The notes: a model not told the origin generated them from the letters alone. 64,000 nucleotides of DNA from Shinella sp. XGS7 (GCF_020535565.1 NZ_CP084758.1:2927001-2991000), one strand, 5' to 3'; shown: positions 25,593-34,976, counted from the first letter of the stretch. Numbers and translations: made by a program.

Positions 25593-26978
25593 ATGTCCCA
25601 TCCCAGCCGACTCCACGATCTGCAGCGCCGCGAGTTCCTGCGCCGCGCTTCCGCCCTGTCCCTGGTGGGCGGTGCCGCTCCCTGGGCCCTGAACCTGGCC
25701 GCCCTGGGCGAGGCCGCGGCCGCCACCGCGCCGGGTGACTACAAGGCCCTGGTCTGCGTCTTCCTGCATGGCGGCAACGACTATGCCAACACCGTCGTGC
25801 CCTATGACGCGAGCAGCCATGCCGCCTATCTGAACATCCGCGGCTCCATCGCCACGGCGCGCGATGCCCTGACGGCCACCGCGCTCAAGCCCCTGGCGGA
25901 CGGCCGGCAGTACGCGCTGGCGCCCCAGCTGGGCCGGCTCAAGAGCCTGCACGACGCGGGCCGCCTGGGCGTGCTGCTGAATGTGGGCCCCCTGGTCCAG
26001 CCCACCAGCCTGGCCCAGTACAAGGCCAGGAGCGTGCCCCTGCCACCCAAGCTCTTCTCGCACAACGACCAGGCCAGCCTCTGGCAGTCCAGCCACCCCG
26101 AGGGCGCGATCTCGGGCTGGGGCGGGCGCCTGGGCGACCAGTTCCTGAGCAGCAATGCCAACAGCACCTTCACCTGCATCAATGTCTCGGGCAATGCGGT
26201 CTTCATGGCCGGCCAGCAGGCGGTGCAGTACCAGGTGTCCAGCAGCGGGGCCGTGGCCATCAATGGCGTGACCCGCCCGCTCTACGGCTCCCAGGCCTGC
26301 GCCGATGCGCTGCGCAGCCTGATCACGGCCGAGCGCAGCCACTGGATGGATCAGGAGCTCAACCGCGTGGTGGCCCGCTCGGTCAATGCCCAGAGCATCG
26401 TGGCCGGCGCCCTGTCCAGCCTGCCGGCCCTGAGCACGCCATTCGACAGCGGCTCCAGCCTGGCCACCCAGCTGCAGATGGTGGCCAAGCTCATCGCCGG
26501 CCGCGCCAGCCTGGGCGTGTCGCGCCAGGTCTTCTTCGTCTCCTTGGGTGGTTTCGACCATCACGACAATCTGCCCACCCTGCACCCGGGCCTGCTCGGC
26601 CAGCTGGGCAATGCCCTGGCGGCCTTCCATGAGGCCACGGTGGAGCTGGGCGTGGCCAGCCAGGTCACCACCTTCACCGCCTCGGACTTCGGCCGCACCC
26701 TGACCAGCAACGGCGACGGCTCCGACCATGGCTGGGGCAGCCACCACTTCGTGATGGGCGGGGCGGTGCAGGGCGGGCGCTGCTGGGGCCAGGCCCCGGT
26801 GACGGCCATCAACGGGCCGGACGATGTGGGCCAGGGCCGCCTGCTGCCCAGCAGCTCGGTGGATCAGCTGGCCGCCACCCTGGCGAGCTGGATGGGCGTG
26901 CCGGCCAGCGAGCTGCCGCGCCTGCTGCCCCAGATCAGCAATTACAGCCAGCGCGATCTGGGCTTCTTCAGCGCCTGA
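25593..26978 (+). CDS. DUF1501 domain-containing protein, Tat-exported
   Basis: The 461-residue protein has a twin-arginine signal (RREFLRRASALSLVGGAAPW) and belongs to DUF1501, a branch of the alkaline-phosphatase/sulfatase-like fold. Blocks are VFLHGGNDYANTVVPYD near the N-terminus, FFVSLGGFDHHDNL with the metal-binding-like DHHD, and TFTASDFGRTLTSNGDGSDHGWGSHHFV near the C-terminus. It is the partner of the preceding DUF1800 gene. It is likely a periplasmic or exported metal-dependent hydrolase, but no substrate is known. It is convergent with the FAD monooxygenase gene and only 9 bases separate the stops. Confidence 0.9.
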   Translation: MSHPSRLHDLQRREFLRRASALSLVGGAAPWALNLAALGEAAAATAPGDYKALVCVFLHGGNDYANTVVPYDASSHAAYLNIRGSIATARDALTATALKPLADGRQYALAPQLGRLKSLHDAGRLGVLLNVGPLVQPTSLAQYKARSVPLPPKLFSHNDQASLWQSSHPEGAISGWGGRLGDQFLSSNANSTFTCINVSGNAVFMAGQQAVQYQVSSSGAVAINGVTRPLYGSQACADALRSLITAERSHWMDQELNRVVARSVNAQSIVAGALSSLPALSTPFDSGSSLATQLQMVAKLIAGRASLGVSRQVFFVSLGGFDHHDNLPTLHPGLLGQLGNALAAFHEATVELGVASQVTTFTASDFGRTLTSNGDGSDHGWGSHHFVMGGAVQGGRCWGQAPVTAINGPDDVGQGRLLPSSSVDQLAATLASWMGVPASELPRLLPQISNYSQRDLGFFSA

Positions 26979-26987
26979 GCGGGCCGC

Positions 26988-28178
26988 TCAAGACCTGGCC
27001 CCCGTGCCCCTGGCCGTGAGCTGGGCCGTGATCAGCTGCTTGAGCGGGGGCAGGCGCTGGGCGATGTCCAGCACGCCGCGGCGCAGCAGCCGGGCCGGTG
27101 CGCGCTCGTCGGTGAAGAGCTTCACCACCGCATTGGTGCCGCGGTAGATCAGCTCGGTGTCGCGGCGGTGGCCCTGGGCGTAGCGGGCGAGCGCGCTGTC
27201 CGGCGAGCCGCCGGCCGCCAGCTCGCGGGCCAGGCGCGCCGCGCCATAGAGGCCGAAGTTGTAGCCATGCGCCGTGACCGGGTGCATGCCCACGGCGGCA
27301 TCGCCCGCCAGGGCCAGGCGGCCGCTGGCAAAGCGCTGCGCATAGGTGGCCACCAGCGGGTACTGGTGGCGCGGCCCCAGCAGGCGCAGCCGTCCCAGCC
27401 GGCCCTGGGCATGGGCCTGCACCCAGTCCATCCAGCGCGCATCGTCCAGGGCGCGCAGGCGCTCGGCCAGATCGGCCGGCAGGGTCAGCACCAGGGAGCT
27501 CAGATGCGGGGACTCGCCGCCCAGGGGCAGCCAGGCCATGGTGTGGCCGTGGTGGAAACATTCCAGGGCCTGGTCCTGATGCGGCGCCTCGTGCTCGATG
27601 CGGGCCAGCTGCACGCTGCGGCCGAAGTCCAGCATCTCGCAGGGAATGCCGGCCAGGCGGCGCAGGCTGGAGAAGCGGCTGTCCGCGGCCACCAGCAGGG
27701 GGGCGTGCAAAGCCTCGCCGCTCTCCAGGGTGACTCCCGCCCCCTCATCGTCCAGCTGCAGGGCGCGCACCCGGGCCTCACCTCGCAGCTCGATCAGCCC
27801 CGCTCGCTGACAGGCGCCGTCATACGCAATGCGGCGCAGGGCGTGGTTGGGCACCAGGGTGCCCAGCTCGCTGCCGGCCTCGAAGAGCAGGGAGGCGCTG
27901 TGCGTGCCGTTGAAGACCCGGGCCCGCCGCAGCGGCGAGCGCTCGGCCGCGCTCAGGCCCTGCCAGGCGCCCAGGCCCTGCAGGATGGCGATGCCGCGCT
28001 GGGTCAGGGCGATTTCGCGCCCGTCCTCGGCGGGTTGGGCCAGCGCGGCCAGGGGCTGGGCCTCCAGCACCCGGCTGGCGATGCCGGCATCGGCCAGCAG
28101 GGCGGCCAGCGAGAGCCCGACCGGCCCGGCGCCGACGATCAGCACCGGGGACTGAGAGGAGAGGGGTGAGCGAACCAT
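26988..28178 (-). CDS. FAD-dependent hydroxylase, UbiH/UbiF/UbiM family
   Basis: The 396-residue flavoprotein monooxygenase has an N-terminal Rossmann motif (VLIVGAGPVGLSLAALLADAG), the mid-domain LVAADSRFSSLRR (DG-type position) and the second FAD motif GDAAVGMHPVTAHGYNFGL. The HPVTAHG form of the last motif is recalled as typical of UbiM-like enzymes, which hydroxylate the ubiquinone ring. A role in ubiquinone synthesis is therefore possible, but no other ubi gene is here, and the family also contains enzymes acting on other aromatic compounds. The start at 28178 places the FAD motif near the N-terminus as usual. Confidence 0.82.
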   Translation of the reverse strand: MVRSPLSSQSPVLIVGAGPVGLSLAALLADAGIASRVLEAQPLAALAQPAEDGREIALTQRGIAILQGLGAWQGLSAAERSPLRRARVFNGTHSASLLFEAGSELGTLVPNHALRRIAYDGACQRAGLIELRGEARVRALQLDDEGAGVTLESGEALHAPLLVAADSRFSSLRRLAGIPCEMLDFGRSVQLARIEHEAPHQDQALECFHHGHTMAWLPLGGESPHLSSLVLTLPADLAERLRALDDARWMDWVQAHAQGRLGRLRLLGPRHQYPLVATYAQRFASGRLALAGDAAVGMHPVTAHGYNFGLYGAARLARELAAGGSPDSALARYAQGHRRDTELIYRGTNAVVKLFTDERAPARLLRRGVLDIAQRLPPLKQLITAQLTARGTGARS

Positions 28179-28239
28179 GGCCGGCAAGCCTAGCGCAGCC
28201 GACCGGCGGCAACCTTGATGCGGCGCAGCCCGCGGGCGA

Positions 28240-30585
28240 TCAGACCTGGGCCAGGGCCTCGCGCTGGGCCGCCAGCTCCTGCTCGGCCCGGCGGTGCAGT
28301 GCGGCATAGCCGGGCAGGGCGCGCACCGCCGCCAGGGCCGGGTCATGCGCCCACCAGGCGCTGCGGCGCCAGCCGGCGCGCTGGGCGCGCTCCAGGCCCT
28401 GCAAGGCCTCGGGCGCCTGACCGCGCAGCGCGGCCACGCGGGCCAGCAGATAGTGGGCGCCGGGCCAGACATTGCCCTGCGCCAGATGGCGCTGGATGAA
28501 GGCCTCGGCCTGGGCAAGCAGCGGCCGGGCGGGCTCGGGCCGGTCCAGGGCCTGGTAGACGCAGGCGGCGTCCAGCAAGAGATGCTGGCCCTGGAACAGG
28601 TGCCAGCTGTTGACCGCGGGCACCGGGTCGGCAAGCACTCGGCCCAGGGCGCCGTCCAGCTCGCCCCGGGCGCGCTCGGCCTGGCCCAGCACGGTCCAGA
28701 GCAGGGCGCGGGTGATCAGCAGCTCGCGGTCCCGGGCCGGGTCCAGCCTCAGCGCTTGCAGCCCGGCGGCCAGGCCGGCACGGTCACCCTGGTAGAGCTG
28801 CAGCTGCAGCGCGGCCAGCCGGGCCTCGCCGGGGTCGGCCGCCAGCTCGGCGGCCTGGCGGAAGGCCTGCTCGGCCTCCTCGCCCAGGCCCAGGTCCAGA
28901 TAGATCCAGCCCAGCTGGGACCACAGGGGCTCGCGCTGCCGGTCCAGCACCAGGGCCTGGCGGTAGCCCTGCACGGCATCCACCAGGCGCCCGCGCGCGA
29001 AGCCGATCAGGCCCAGGCCCCAGTAGCCATTGGCGTGGCGCGGTGCCAGGGCGATGGCGCGCCGGTAGTGGCGCTCGGACGCGGCGTAGTCCCCGGCATG
29101 CAGGGCGGCCAGACCGGCGCGGTGCTGCACCTGGAAGGACAGGGGGCTCAGGCTCAGGGCCTGCTCGAACTGCAGCAGGGCCTCGCGCGGACGGCCGGCG
29201 TCCGACTCGTTGATGGCGCTCCAGTTCAGCAGGGTGGCGTCATGCGGCGCCTGGGCCAGGGCCTGCTGCAGCCAGGGGCGGGCCTCCTCGTACTGGTTCA
29301 TCTGGGTCTTGAGGTGGCCCTGGGCGCCCAGGCCCAGGGGCAGCTGGGGCTCGAGCTGCAGGGCCCGGTCCAGCAGGGGCTGGGCGCGGGCATGCATGGT
29401 GCGGAAGTCCAGACCGCTGCCGTAGTGAAACTCCGAGACCCAGCTCATGGCCTGGCCCACATAGGCGCTGGCAAAGTGCGGATCGCGGTCCATGGCGCGC
29501 TGGAAGTACTCGCGCGCCTTCAGGATGCCCGCGCGCTGGCTGCCGCGCTGGTGGTGCAGGCCCAGCAGATAAAGCTCGTAGGCCTCGGCCAGGGGCGGTT
29601 CCGCGGCCGGTTCGGGCAGGGGCGGGGCCTGCAGGGCGGCCAGGGTGCTGTTGGCCACGCGCAGGGCCAGGCCGCCCAGGGCGGCGGGCGGCACCTCCAG
29701 CAGTTCCTCCCAGAGCAGGCGGCTGTCGGTGGCGCGGTGCAGGCGCAGCTGCAGGCGCAGGCGCTCGGGCTGGCGCTGCAGCTGGCCGGCCAGCACATGG
29801 GTGACGGCCAGGCTCAGGGCCTGGGGGGCCAGGGCCTGGGGGCTGCGGTACTGGAAGGCGCTGGCGCGGGCCAGTACGCGCAGCTGCTGGTGGCGGGCCA
29901 GGGCGCCGATCACCCCGTCGGCCAGGCCCTCGGCCACCGGCTGTTCCAGCTTGGCGGGCGAGAGGTCCTCGAAAGGCAGCACGGCCAGCAGCAGCTGGTC
30001 CAGGGGCAGGCTGCTGCCGCGCCGCCAGGCCGAGAAGCCGGCCAGCCCCAAGCCGGCCAGACCCGCCACGCCCGCGGCGCCGGCCGCAAGCGCCCCGCCC
30101 AGCAGCCAGCGCCGGCGTGGTGCCGGGAGGGGCGGTGGGGCCGGTGGGGCCAGCGGAGCGGGGGGCTGCGCCTCGCGCTCGATGGGGGCGGGGGCCGCGG
30201 CTTCGGGCGGTGGGGGCGCTGGCGAAGGCGCCTCCGGCGCCACGGCCTGCACCGGGGCCACCAGGCGGTAGCCCTTGCGCGGCACGGTGACGATGTAGCG
30301 GGGCTGGCCCGCCTCGTCGCCCAGCAGGGCACGCAGCTGGGAGACGGACTGGTAGACCGAGCTGGGCGTCACCACCACATCGGCCCAGACCTCGTCCAGC
30401 AGCTGGGCCTGGCTGACCATCTGGCCGGGGCGGCGCGCCAGCGCCATCAACAGCTGCATCTTGCGCGGCTCGATCTTGAGCACCTGATCGCCCCGGCGCA
30501 GCTCGTCCAGGCTGGGGTCGGCCACCCAGTCCCCGATCTGCAATACCTGCCATGGCGTGGATCCGGCCTGCTCTGCCTCGCTCAT
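28240..30585 (-). CDS. CadC-like membrane regulator: winged helix, one TM segment, TPR periplasmic domain
   Basis: The 781-residue protein has an OmpR/CadC-type winged helix at residues about 15-110 (PRKMQLLMALARRPGQMVSQ; YQSVSQLRALLGDEAG; YIVTVPRKGYRLV). A Pro/Ala-rich linker and one membrane segment (LLGGALAAGAAGVAGLAGLG) follow. A C-terminal half of TPR-like helices probably lies in the periplasm. It also has a FlgO-like or TolB-type segment (LLLAVLPFEDLSPAKLEQPV) found in many CadC/TPR regulators. It would bind DNA from the membrane in response to a periplasmic signal. It is divergent from a PEP-CTERM gene 126 bases away, a plausible target. Confidence 0.85.
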   Translation of the reverse strand: MSEAEQAGSTPWQVLQIGDWVADPSLDELRRGDQVLKIEPRKMQLLMALARRPGQMVSQAQLLDEVWADVVVTPSSVYQSVSQLRALLGDEAGQPRYIVTVPRKGYRLVAPVQAVAPEAPSPAPPPPEAAAPAPIEREAQPPAPLAPPAPPPLPAPRRRWLLGGALAAGAAGVAGLAGLGLAGFSAWRRGSSLPLDQLLLAVLPFEDLSPAKLEQPVAEGLADGVIGALARHQQLRVLARASAFQYRSPQALAPQALSLAVTHVLAGQLQRQPERLRLQLRLHRATDSRLLWEELLEVPPAALGGLALRVANSTLAALQAPPLPEPAAEPPLAEAYELYLLGLHHQRGSQRAGILKAREYFQRAMDRDPHFASAYVGQAMSWVSEFHYGSGLDFRTMHARAQPLLDRALQLEPQLPLGLGAQGHLKTQMNQYEEARPWLQQALAQAPHDATLLNWSAINESDAGRPREALLQFEQALSLSPLSFQVQHRAGLAALHAGDYAASERHYRRAIALAPRHANGYWGLGLIGFARGRLVDAVQGYRQALVLDRQREPLWSQLGWIYLDLGLGEEAEQAFRQAAELAADPGEARLAALQLQLYQGDRAGLAAGLQALRLDPARDRELLITRALLWTVLGQAERARGELDGALGRVLADPVPAVNSWHLFQGQHLLLDAACVYQALDRPEPARPLLAQAEAFIQRHLAQGNVWPGAHYLLARVAALRGQAPEALQGLERAQRAGWRRSAWWAHDPALAAVRALPGYAALHRRAEQELAAQREALAQV

Positions 30586-30711
30586 CGACCCTCCCTAAGT
30601 GATTGATGGGGCTGGAGAAATCAAAGCTTGAGCAAATCCTAAGAGTTTCATCAGGACTTGAGCCCCGGCCTTGGCCAGCATCTTCGGCATCCTGCTCAAA
30701 GACGTGTCGTC

Positions 30712-32322
30712 ATGCAAACCCTAGCCCTGATGAACCCGGACGCCACCCTCCAGCCGCCGGCCCGGCGCCGGCTGGCCCAGGCCCTGGGCCGGGCCGGAGG
30801 CCTGAGCCTGTTGCCGGCCCTGGCCCTGGCGCTGGTTCAACTTCCTGCCGCGGCCCAGAACCTCATCGCCACCGAGTTGAGCCTGGACATTGCCTCCTTC
30901 GCCGATGCGGCCGGCGGCCTCAGCCTGAGCCTGCCGGCCGACAGCCCGGCGCTGCGCCAGCGCCTGTTCAACCCGCGCCTGGGCGACTGGGTGTCGGGCC
31001 GGGTGCAGCTGACGCTGAACTACGTCAACGAGGTGTCCGTGCTGGATCCCGGCGTGGCCAGCCCGCCGGCGGAGGATCGCTATCTGCTGCGCCTGAATTC
31101 GGTGGTGCAGGCCAGCGGCGCCCTGCTCAGCGGCGGCGCCCAGACCCTCAACACCGGCAGCCGCGTCTACTGCCGCAGCGGCCTGCTGCGCTGCAACGAG
31201 GAGCCGGTGGGCTTCAGCCGGGCCCTGCTGCTGGATGTGCAGATGCCCGGCACGCAGGCCGCCCTGATCCAGGGCCTGCAGCTGCGCCTGGACACCCAGC
31301 TTGAGACTCTGCAGCCGGGCGTGGTGGTGAACTCGGCCCAGGCGGGCTTCAGCGGCCGCCTGCTGCTGGGAGGCCAGTACCAGGCCAAGAGCATGTCGGC
31401 CTACACCGCCGATGCCCTGGCCGCCACCGCCGCACAGCCCGCCGCCGACACCGCCGCCCGCCTGCGCCTGGCGGCCCAGGACATCGCCCAGCTGCGCGCC
31501 CAGGACTACGGCGTGGCCCAGGCCTTCCATCCCTTGTCGAGCCAGGCGGTGGCACGCCAGCCCGCCTTGCGCGAGGCCGGGCAATGGCTGGCCGGCGCAG
31601 CCGAGGTGGCGGCCCTGCGCCAGGTCTTGCAGACCCCCGGGAGCACGAGCTTCCAGGCCGAGCATGAGGCGGCGGCCCTGGCCTGGAACTTTGCGGCCCT
31701 GCTCCGGCCCGAGCTGGGCCGGGTGGCCGGACCCAGCTCGGTGCAGAAGCAGAGCCCGGCCCTGGATCTGGCCGCCCTGCGCGGCCTGGTGGAGGCGCAG
31801 GACGATGCGGCCCTGCTGGCACGCCTGGCGGCGGCCCAGGCGCTGGAGGCGGGCGGGCTGGGCGATGCCTCGGCCGCGCTCTGGAGCTTTGAGGGGGCGG
31901 TGCTGGGCCTGGACGGGGCACGCATCAGCGTCTACGCCTCGCCCCAGTCCTTCAGCGGCAGCGGCAGTTTCGAGCTGGCCCTGGGGGCGGCCCAGCGCCA
32001 CACCCTGCTGCGCCAGGGCTACAACTTCGACCGCGTCAGCCTGCTGGCCGGCGGCCCGGCCCAGGGCGTGCTGCTCACGGCCGACGGCTTCGGCAGCGAC
32101 ACCCTGCGGCTGGGCGACGAGCTCTACCTGGGCGAGAGCTACAGCGGCCTGCTGAGCCTGGAGACCGGCGGCCAGGCGGCGCGCATCGCCCTCAACAATT
32201 TCTACGGCCCGCAGCTGATGCTGGTGGCCAGCTGGGGCGTGGCGGCCGTGCCCGAGCCTGCGAGTGCCGTGCTGCTGCTGGCGGGCTTGCTGCTGCTGCG
32301 CCTGAAATGGCGTCGGGCCTGA
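30712..32322 (+). CDS. PEP-CTERM sorting domain protein, large
   Basis: The 536-residue exported protein starts with a signal region (LSLLPALALALVQLPAAAQ) and ends with an exosortase signal (VPEPASAVLLLAGLLLLR followed by LKWRRA). The body is low in recognisable domains: beta-rich at the start (LSLDIASFADAAGGLSLSLP), Ala/Gln/Leu-rich helices in the middle and beta-rich again before the tail. Two cysteines near residues 160 and 166 (YCRSGLLRCNEE) could form a disulfide. No function can be given. It is divergent from the CadC-like regulator and is followed by a terminator. Confidence 0.78.
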   Translation: MQTLALMNPDATLQPPARRRLAQALGRAGGLSLLPALALALVQLPAAAQNLIATELSLDIASFADAAGGLSLSLPADSPALRQRLFNPRLGDWVSGRVQLTLNYVNEVSVLDPGVASPPAEDRYLLRLNSVVQASGALLSGGAQTLNTGSRVYCRSGLLRCNEEPVGFSRALLLDVQMPGTQAALIQGLQLRLDTQLETLQPGVVVNSAQAGFSGRLLLGGQYQAKSMSAYTADALAATAAQPAADTAARLRLAAQDIAQLRAQDYGVAQAFHPLSSQAVARQPALREAGQWLAGAAEVAALRQVLQTPGSTSFQAEHEAAALAWNFAALLRPELGRVAGPSSVQKQSPALDLAALRGLVEAQDDAALLARLAAAQALEAGGLGDASAALWSFEGAVLGLDGARISVYASPQSFSGSGSFELALGAAQRHTLLRQGYNFDRVSLLAGGPAQGVLLTADGFGSDTLRLGDELYLGESYSGLLSLETGGQAARIALNNFYGPQLMLVASWGVAAVPEPASAVLLLAGLLLLRLKWRRA

Positions 32323-32329
32323 CAAAACA

Positions 32330-32351
32330 AAGCCGCCCCTCGGGGCGGCTT
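32330..32351. terminator. Hairpin terminator between PEP-CTERM gene and dsbB
   Basis: AAGCCGCCC and GGGCGGCTT form a 9-bp stem around a CTCG tetraloop-like loop, preceded by an A-rich stretch that becomes a T-rich tail on the - strand. It serves the convergent genes on both sides. Confidence 0.75.
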
Positions 32352-32375
32352 GCATTTGGGGGTGCGAGGCGCGGT

Positions 32376-32870
32376 TCAGCGCTTGCGCACCAGCCCGAGC
32401 AGGGCGGCCAGGCCCAGCAGGCTGAAGAGGGCGGCGCTCCAGAGCTCGTAGGGCAGGCCCAGCAGGCGGTAGGCCGCGGCCTCGGCGCAGTTGGCCGTGA
32501 TCATGAAGACCGGCGGCCAGAGCTCCTCCAGATTGAGCCAGGTGACCACGCGGTCGGCCAGGGTCATGGCGCAGGAGGCCATCTTGGAGGCCACATCGTG
32601 CTGGTAGTAGGCGGCGGCCAGACCCGCGCCCGCCAGGGCCAGGATCAGCACAAAGCTCAGCAGGCGCACGGGACGCCAGCGCTGGGCCAGCCAGCCCAGG
32701 GCGGCCAGGGTGCCGATCAGCAGGAAGAGGCCGCGCTGCATCACGCACCAGGCGCAGGGATTGACCTGGAAGTGGTGCTGGGCGATCAGGGCGATGCCCA
32801 CGCCGCCGAAGGCGGCCAGGGCGATGCCCGCCAGCAGCCGCGCCGGCAGCTTGGACGGACGGGCGTACAT
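32376..32870 (-). CDS. dsbB: Disulfide bond formation protein B
   Basis: The 164-residue inner-membrane protein has four hydrophobic segments and both redox cysteine pairs of DsbB: Cys39/Cys42 (PCAWC) and Cys100/Cys128. It reoxidises periplasmic DsbA and passes electrons to quinone. The Arg after the first pair (MQR) is the residue implicated in quinone binding in E. coli DsbB. Its ATG overlaps the stop of the upstream RidA gene (ATGA type), so the two are coupled. DsbA is not encoded in the window. Confidence 0.93.
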   Translation of the reverse strand: MYARPSKLPARLLAGIALAAFGGVGIALIAQHHFQVNPCAWCVMQRGLFLLIGTLAALGWLAQRWRPVRLLSFVLILALAGAGLAAAYYQHDVASKMASCAMTLADRVVTWLNLEELWPPVFMITANCAEAAAYRLLGLPYELWSAALFSLLGLAALLGLVRKR

Positions 32871-33352
32871 CAGGCCTCCGGCTGGACCTCGACCACCAGG
32901 TCGATCTCCACGCAGGCGCCCATGGGGATCTGGGCCACGCCGAAGGCGCTGCGCGCATGCGCGCCCACCTCGGGGCCAAAGACCTCGGCGAAGAGCTCGG
33001 AGGCGCCGTTGGTCACCAGATGCTGCTCGGTGAAGTCCGGCGTGCTGTTGACCAGGCTCATCAGCTTGACGATGCGGGTGATCTTGCCCAGGTCACCGCC
33101 GGTGGCAGCGTGCAGGGTGCCCATCAGGTCGATGGCGATGGCGCGGGCCGCGGCCTTGCCGGTGGCGGTGTCCACCTCACGGCCGAGCTGGCCGACCCAG
33201 GGCTTGCCGTCCTTCTTGGCGATATGGCCGGAGAGGAAGATCTGGTTGCCGCTGCGCACATAAGGCACATAGGCGGCGACCGGCACGGCCACGGGGGGCA
33301 GGGTGATGCCCAGCTCTTGCAGGCGGGCGTAGACGGGAGAGTTCTGGCTCAT
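32870..33352 (-). CDS. RidA-family protein (YjgF/YER057c/UK114)
   Basis: The 160-residue protein belongs to the RidA superfamily, whose founding members deaminate reactive enamine/imine intermediates. Family blocks are RSGNQIFLSGHIAKKDGK, NLMGTL-like ARAIAIDLMGTLHAA and IPMGACVEIDLVVEV, where canonical RidA has an Arg in the active site (R105-P). Here the sequence has a Met-Gly-Ala stretch instead, so this is a RidA paralogue (Rid1-7 type), and canonical deaminase activity is not assured. It is the first gene of a pair with dsbB. Confidence 0.85.
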   Translation of the reverse strand: MSQNSPVYARLQELGITLPPVAVPVAAYVPYVRSGNQIFLSGHIAKKDGKPWVGQLGREVDTATGKAAARAIAIDLMGTLHAATGGDLGKITRIVKLMSLVNSTPDFTEQHLVTNGASELFAEVFGPEVGAHARSAFGVAQIPMGACVEIDLVVEVQPEA

Positions 33353-33455
33353 GGTGCGTACTCGGCAGGGGCGGTGCCCGTGGGGGGAATGCGTGTTGGC
33401 GCGCATCCTACACCGCCCCTGCCGGCCCCCGCCGGGGCCGGTGCCGGCGAGGCGC

Positions 33456-33935
33456 CTAGCCGCGCAGCTCCAGGCGGTTGTCCACGCTGCGCACGCCCTT
33501 CACGGCCAGGGCCAGCTGGGTGGCGCGTTCGCGCGAGGCAGCGTCCGGCGCCTTGCCGCGCAGGGCTACGCGACCGTCCACCGTGTCCACATCGATGCGC
33601 AGGGCGCTGAGCTTGCTGTCCTTGGCCAGCTCGGCGTTCACGCTGGCGGTGATGGCGGCGTCTTCGACCTTGGATTCCACCTTCTGCGCCATTTCACCGG
33701 CGGTGCTGCGTGCGGCCTCGGCCTGGCGTTGCACGGCCTGACCGACCTGCTCGGCCTGCTTCTCGGTGCTGGCAATCGCCTGGTCCAGGCGCTGGCCCGG
33801 CGTGGGCTGGGCGGCAGACTGCTGCTCCAGCGTGGGGGCCTGGGTGGGCTCTTCCTTGGGCGAGCACGCGGCCAGGGCAAGGGCGGCACCGGCCGCGATC
33901 AGGGTCAGCAGGGTCTGGGGCTTGCGGTTCATCAT
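33456..33935 (-). CDS. BON-domain lipoprotein
   Basis: The 159-residue protein has a lipoprotein signal (LALAAC), a Gln/Ala/Glu coiled-coil linker at about 30-85 and one BON domain at about 88-158 (DAAITASVNAELAKDSKLSA; GRVALRGKAPD; ALAVKGVRSVDNRLEL). BON domains bind phospholipid and occur in OsmY-like envelope stress proteins. It has AGGAG before its start and lies 52 bases upstream of another BON lipoprotein gene on the same strand, so the two probably form an envelope-stress pair. No OsmY-like duplication of the BON domain is seen. Confidence 0.85.
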   Translation of the reverse strand: MMNRKPQTLLTLIAAGAALALAACSPKEEPTQAPTLEQQSAAQPTPGQRLDQAIASTEKQAEQVGQAVQRQAEAARSTAGEMAQKVESKVEDAAITASVNAELAKDSKLSALRIDVDTVDGRVALRGKAPDAASRERATQLALAVKGVRSVDNRLELRG

Positions 33936-33987
33936 CGGGGACTCCTTATGAAGTGGCAGGGTTCGTCAGCGGCGGGGCTCACGGTGA

Positions 33988-34311
33988 TCAGTAGCGCACC
34001 GTCAGCTCGTTGCGGACCAGCTTCACGCCCTTGACCTCGCGGGCCAGGCGTTCGGCATCGGTCTTCTCGGTGCTGTTCTTGGCGAAGCCGGACAGCATCA
34101 CCTCGCCATTGAGGGTCTCGACCTTGACGGCCGCGGCATCCACGGTCTTGGCCTCCACGAAGCGGGCCTTGACCGCGGTGGTGATGGCGGCGTCGTCGAT
34201 GTATTCGCCCACCGTGGACTGGCCGCGGCTGACGGCGCAGCCGGGCAGCACGGTCAGGGCCGTCAGGGCGCTGAAGCTGGCGATGAGCAGGGGGCGTGCG
34301 ATGGACATCAT
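33988..34311 (-). CDS. Small BON-domain lipoprotein
   Basis: The 107-residue protein has a lipoprotein signal with lipobox VLPGC and one BON domain (YIDDAAITTAVKARFVEA; GEVMLSGFAKN; VKGVKLVRNELTVRY). The start at 34311 follows AAGGAG at good spacing. It resembles the neighbouring BON protein but lacks the coiled-coil linker. Because transcription runs leftward, this gene comes first and the longer BON gene second. A role in outer-membrane or osmotic stress is inferred from the family. Confidence 0.85.
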   Translation of the reverse strand: MMSIARPLLIASFSALTALTVLPGCAVSRGQSTVGEYIDDAAITTAVKARFVEAKTVDAAAVKVETLNGEVMLSGFAKNSTEKTDAERLAREVKGVKLVRNELTVRY

Positions 34312-34542
34312 GGTGGGCTCCTTCCTGGTTGATCTCGATGCTTTGTTGAGGTCTCGGCCCGGGTGAGCCGATGGAATCAGTCTAGGGAGCGGGCCGGGGT
34401 GGGCGGCATAGTCCGGCGGCGCGCCCCCGTGTAGGACGGCGGCTGACGCTGGCGTCGGCAGCCCCTCCATGAGGCCTTGTCCTACAGGCGGCCGGGCCGC
34501 GGCCCGACAGGCCGGCCTGTGGCGCCTTCCTAGCATCGCGGC

Positions 34543-34866
34543 ATGGACCGCATCAACCATCCTCTTCCCCCCGGTCGCGTGCCCGAGCTGCTGCTGAGCA
34601 CGCCCCGGACCATCGTGCTGCGGGCACGCGCCGAGTTCAGCGACGGCAGCGGTGCCCAGGAGGCCGGCCTGGTGATCCCGCGCCAGGACTGCCAGGGCGA
34701 GCGCCCCAGCGCCGAGGCCCTGCGCAATGCCGCCTGGATGTGCGCGACCCGCCTGGGCCGCTGCGGTGGCGCGGTGCGGCGCCTGTATCGCCTGCTGGTG
34801 CGGGTGGAGGGCCGCTGGGTGCCGCTGCTGGAGCTGCCGCGCGGCGCCCTGGCCCAGCCCGCCTGA
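34543..34866 (+). CDS. Hypothetical protein, 107 aa
   Basis: This is a small open frame with coding-type composition, read divergently from the BON genes. The product has no signal peptide or membrane segment. It is rich in Arg and Leu and contains three Cys (QDC, MCATRLGRC). No family was recognised. It lies 110 bases before comEC with no terminator between, so it could be in the same transcript. No ribosome-binding site is visible before its ATG, which lowers confidence. Confidence 0.5.
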   Translation: MDRINHPLPPGRVPELLLSTPRTIVLRARAEFSDGSGAQEAGLVIPRQDCQGERPSAEALRNAAWMCATRLGRCGGAVRRLYRLLVRVEGRWVPLLELPRGALAQPA

Positions 34867-34976
34867 GCGCCGGCAGGCGGCCCGCAAGGCCCTGATGCCC
34901 GCAGGGCAGGGCTGGCGAGCCCGGCCCGCCCGCGCTAGAACCCTGTCAGACATGCGTCTGCAGGGAGGACGCTGGC

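Noticed and set aside
23814-26747. Open frame of 977 codons opposite the DUF1800/DUF1501 genes
   Set aside because: It has no domain and runs through two well-supported genes.
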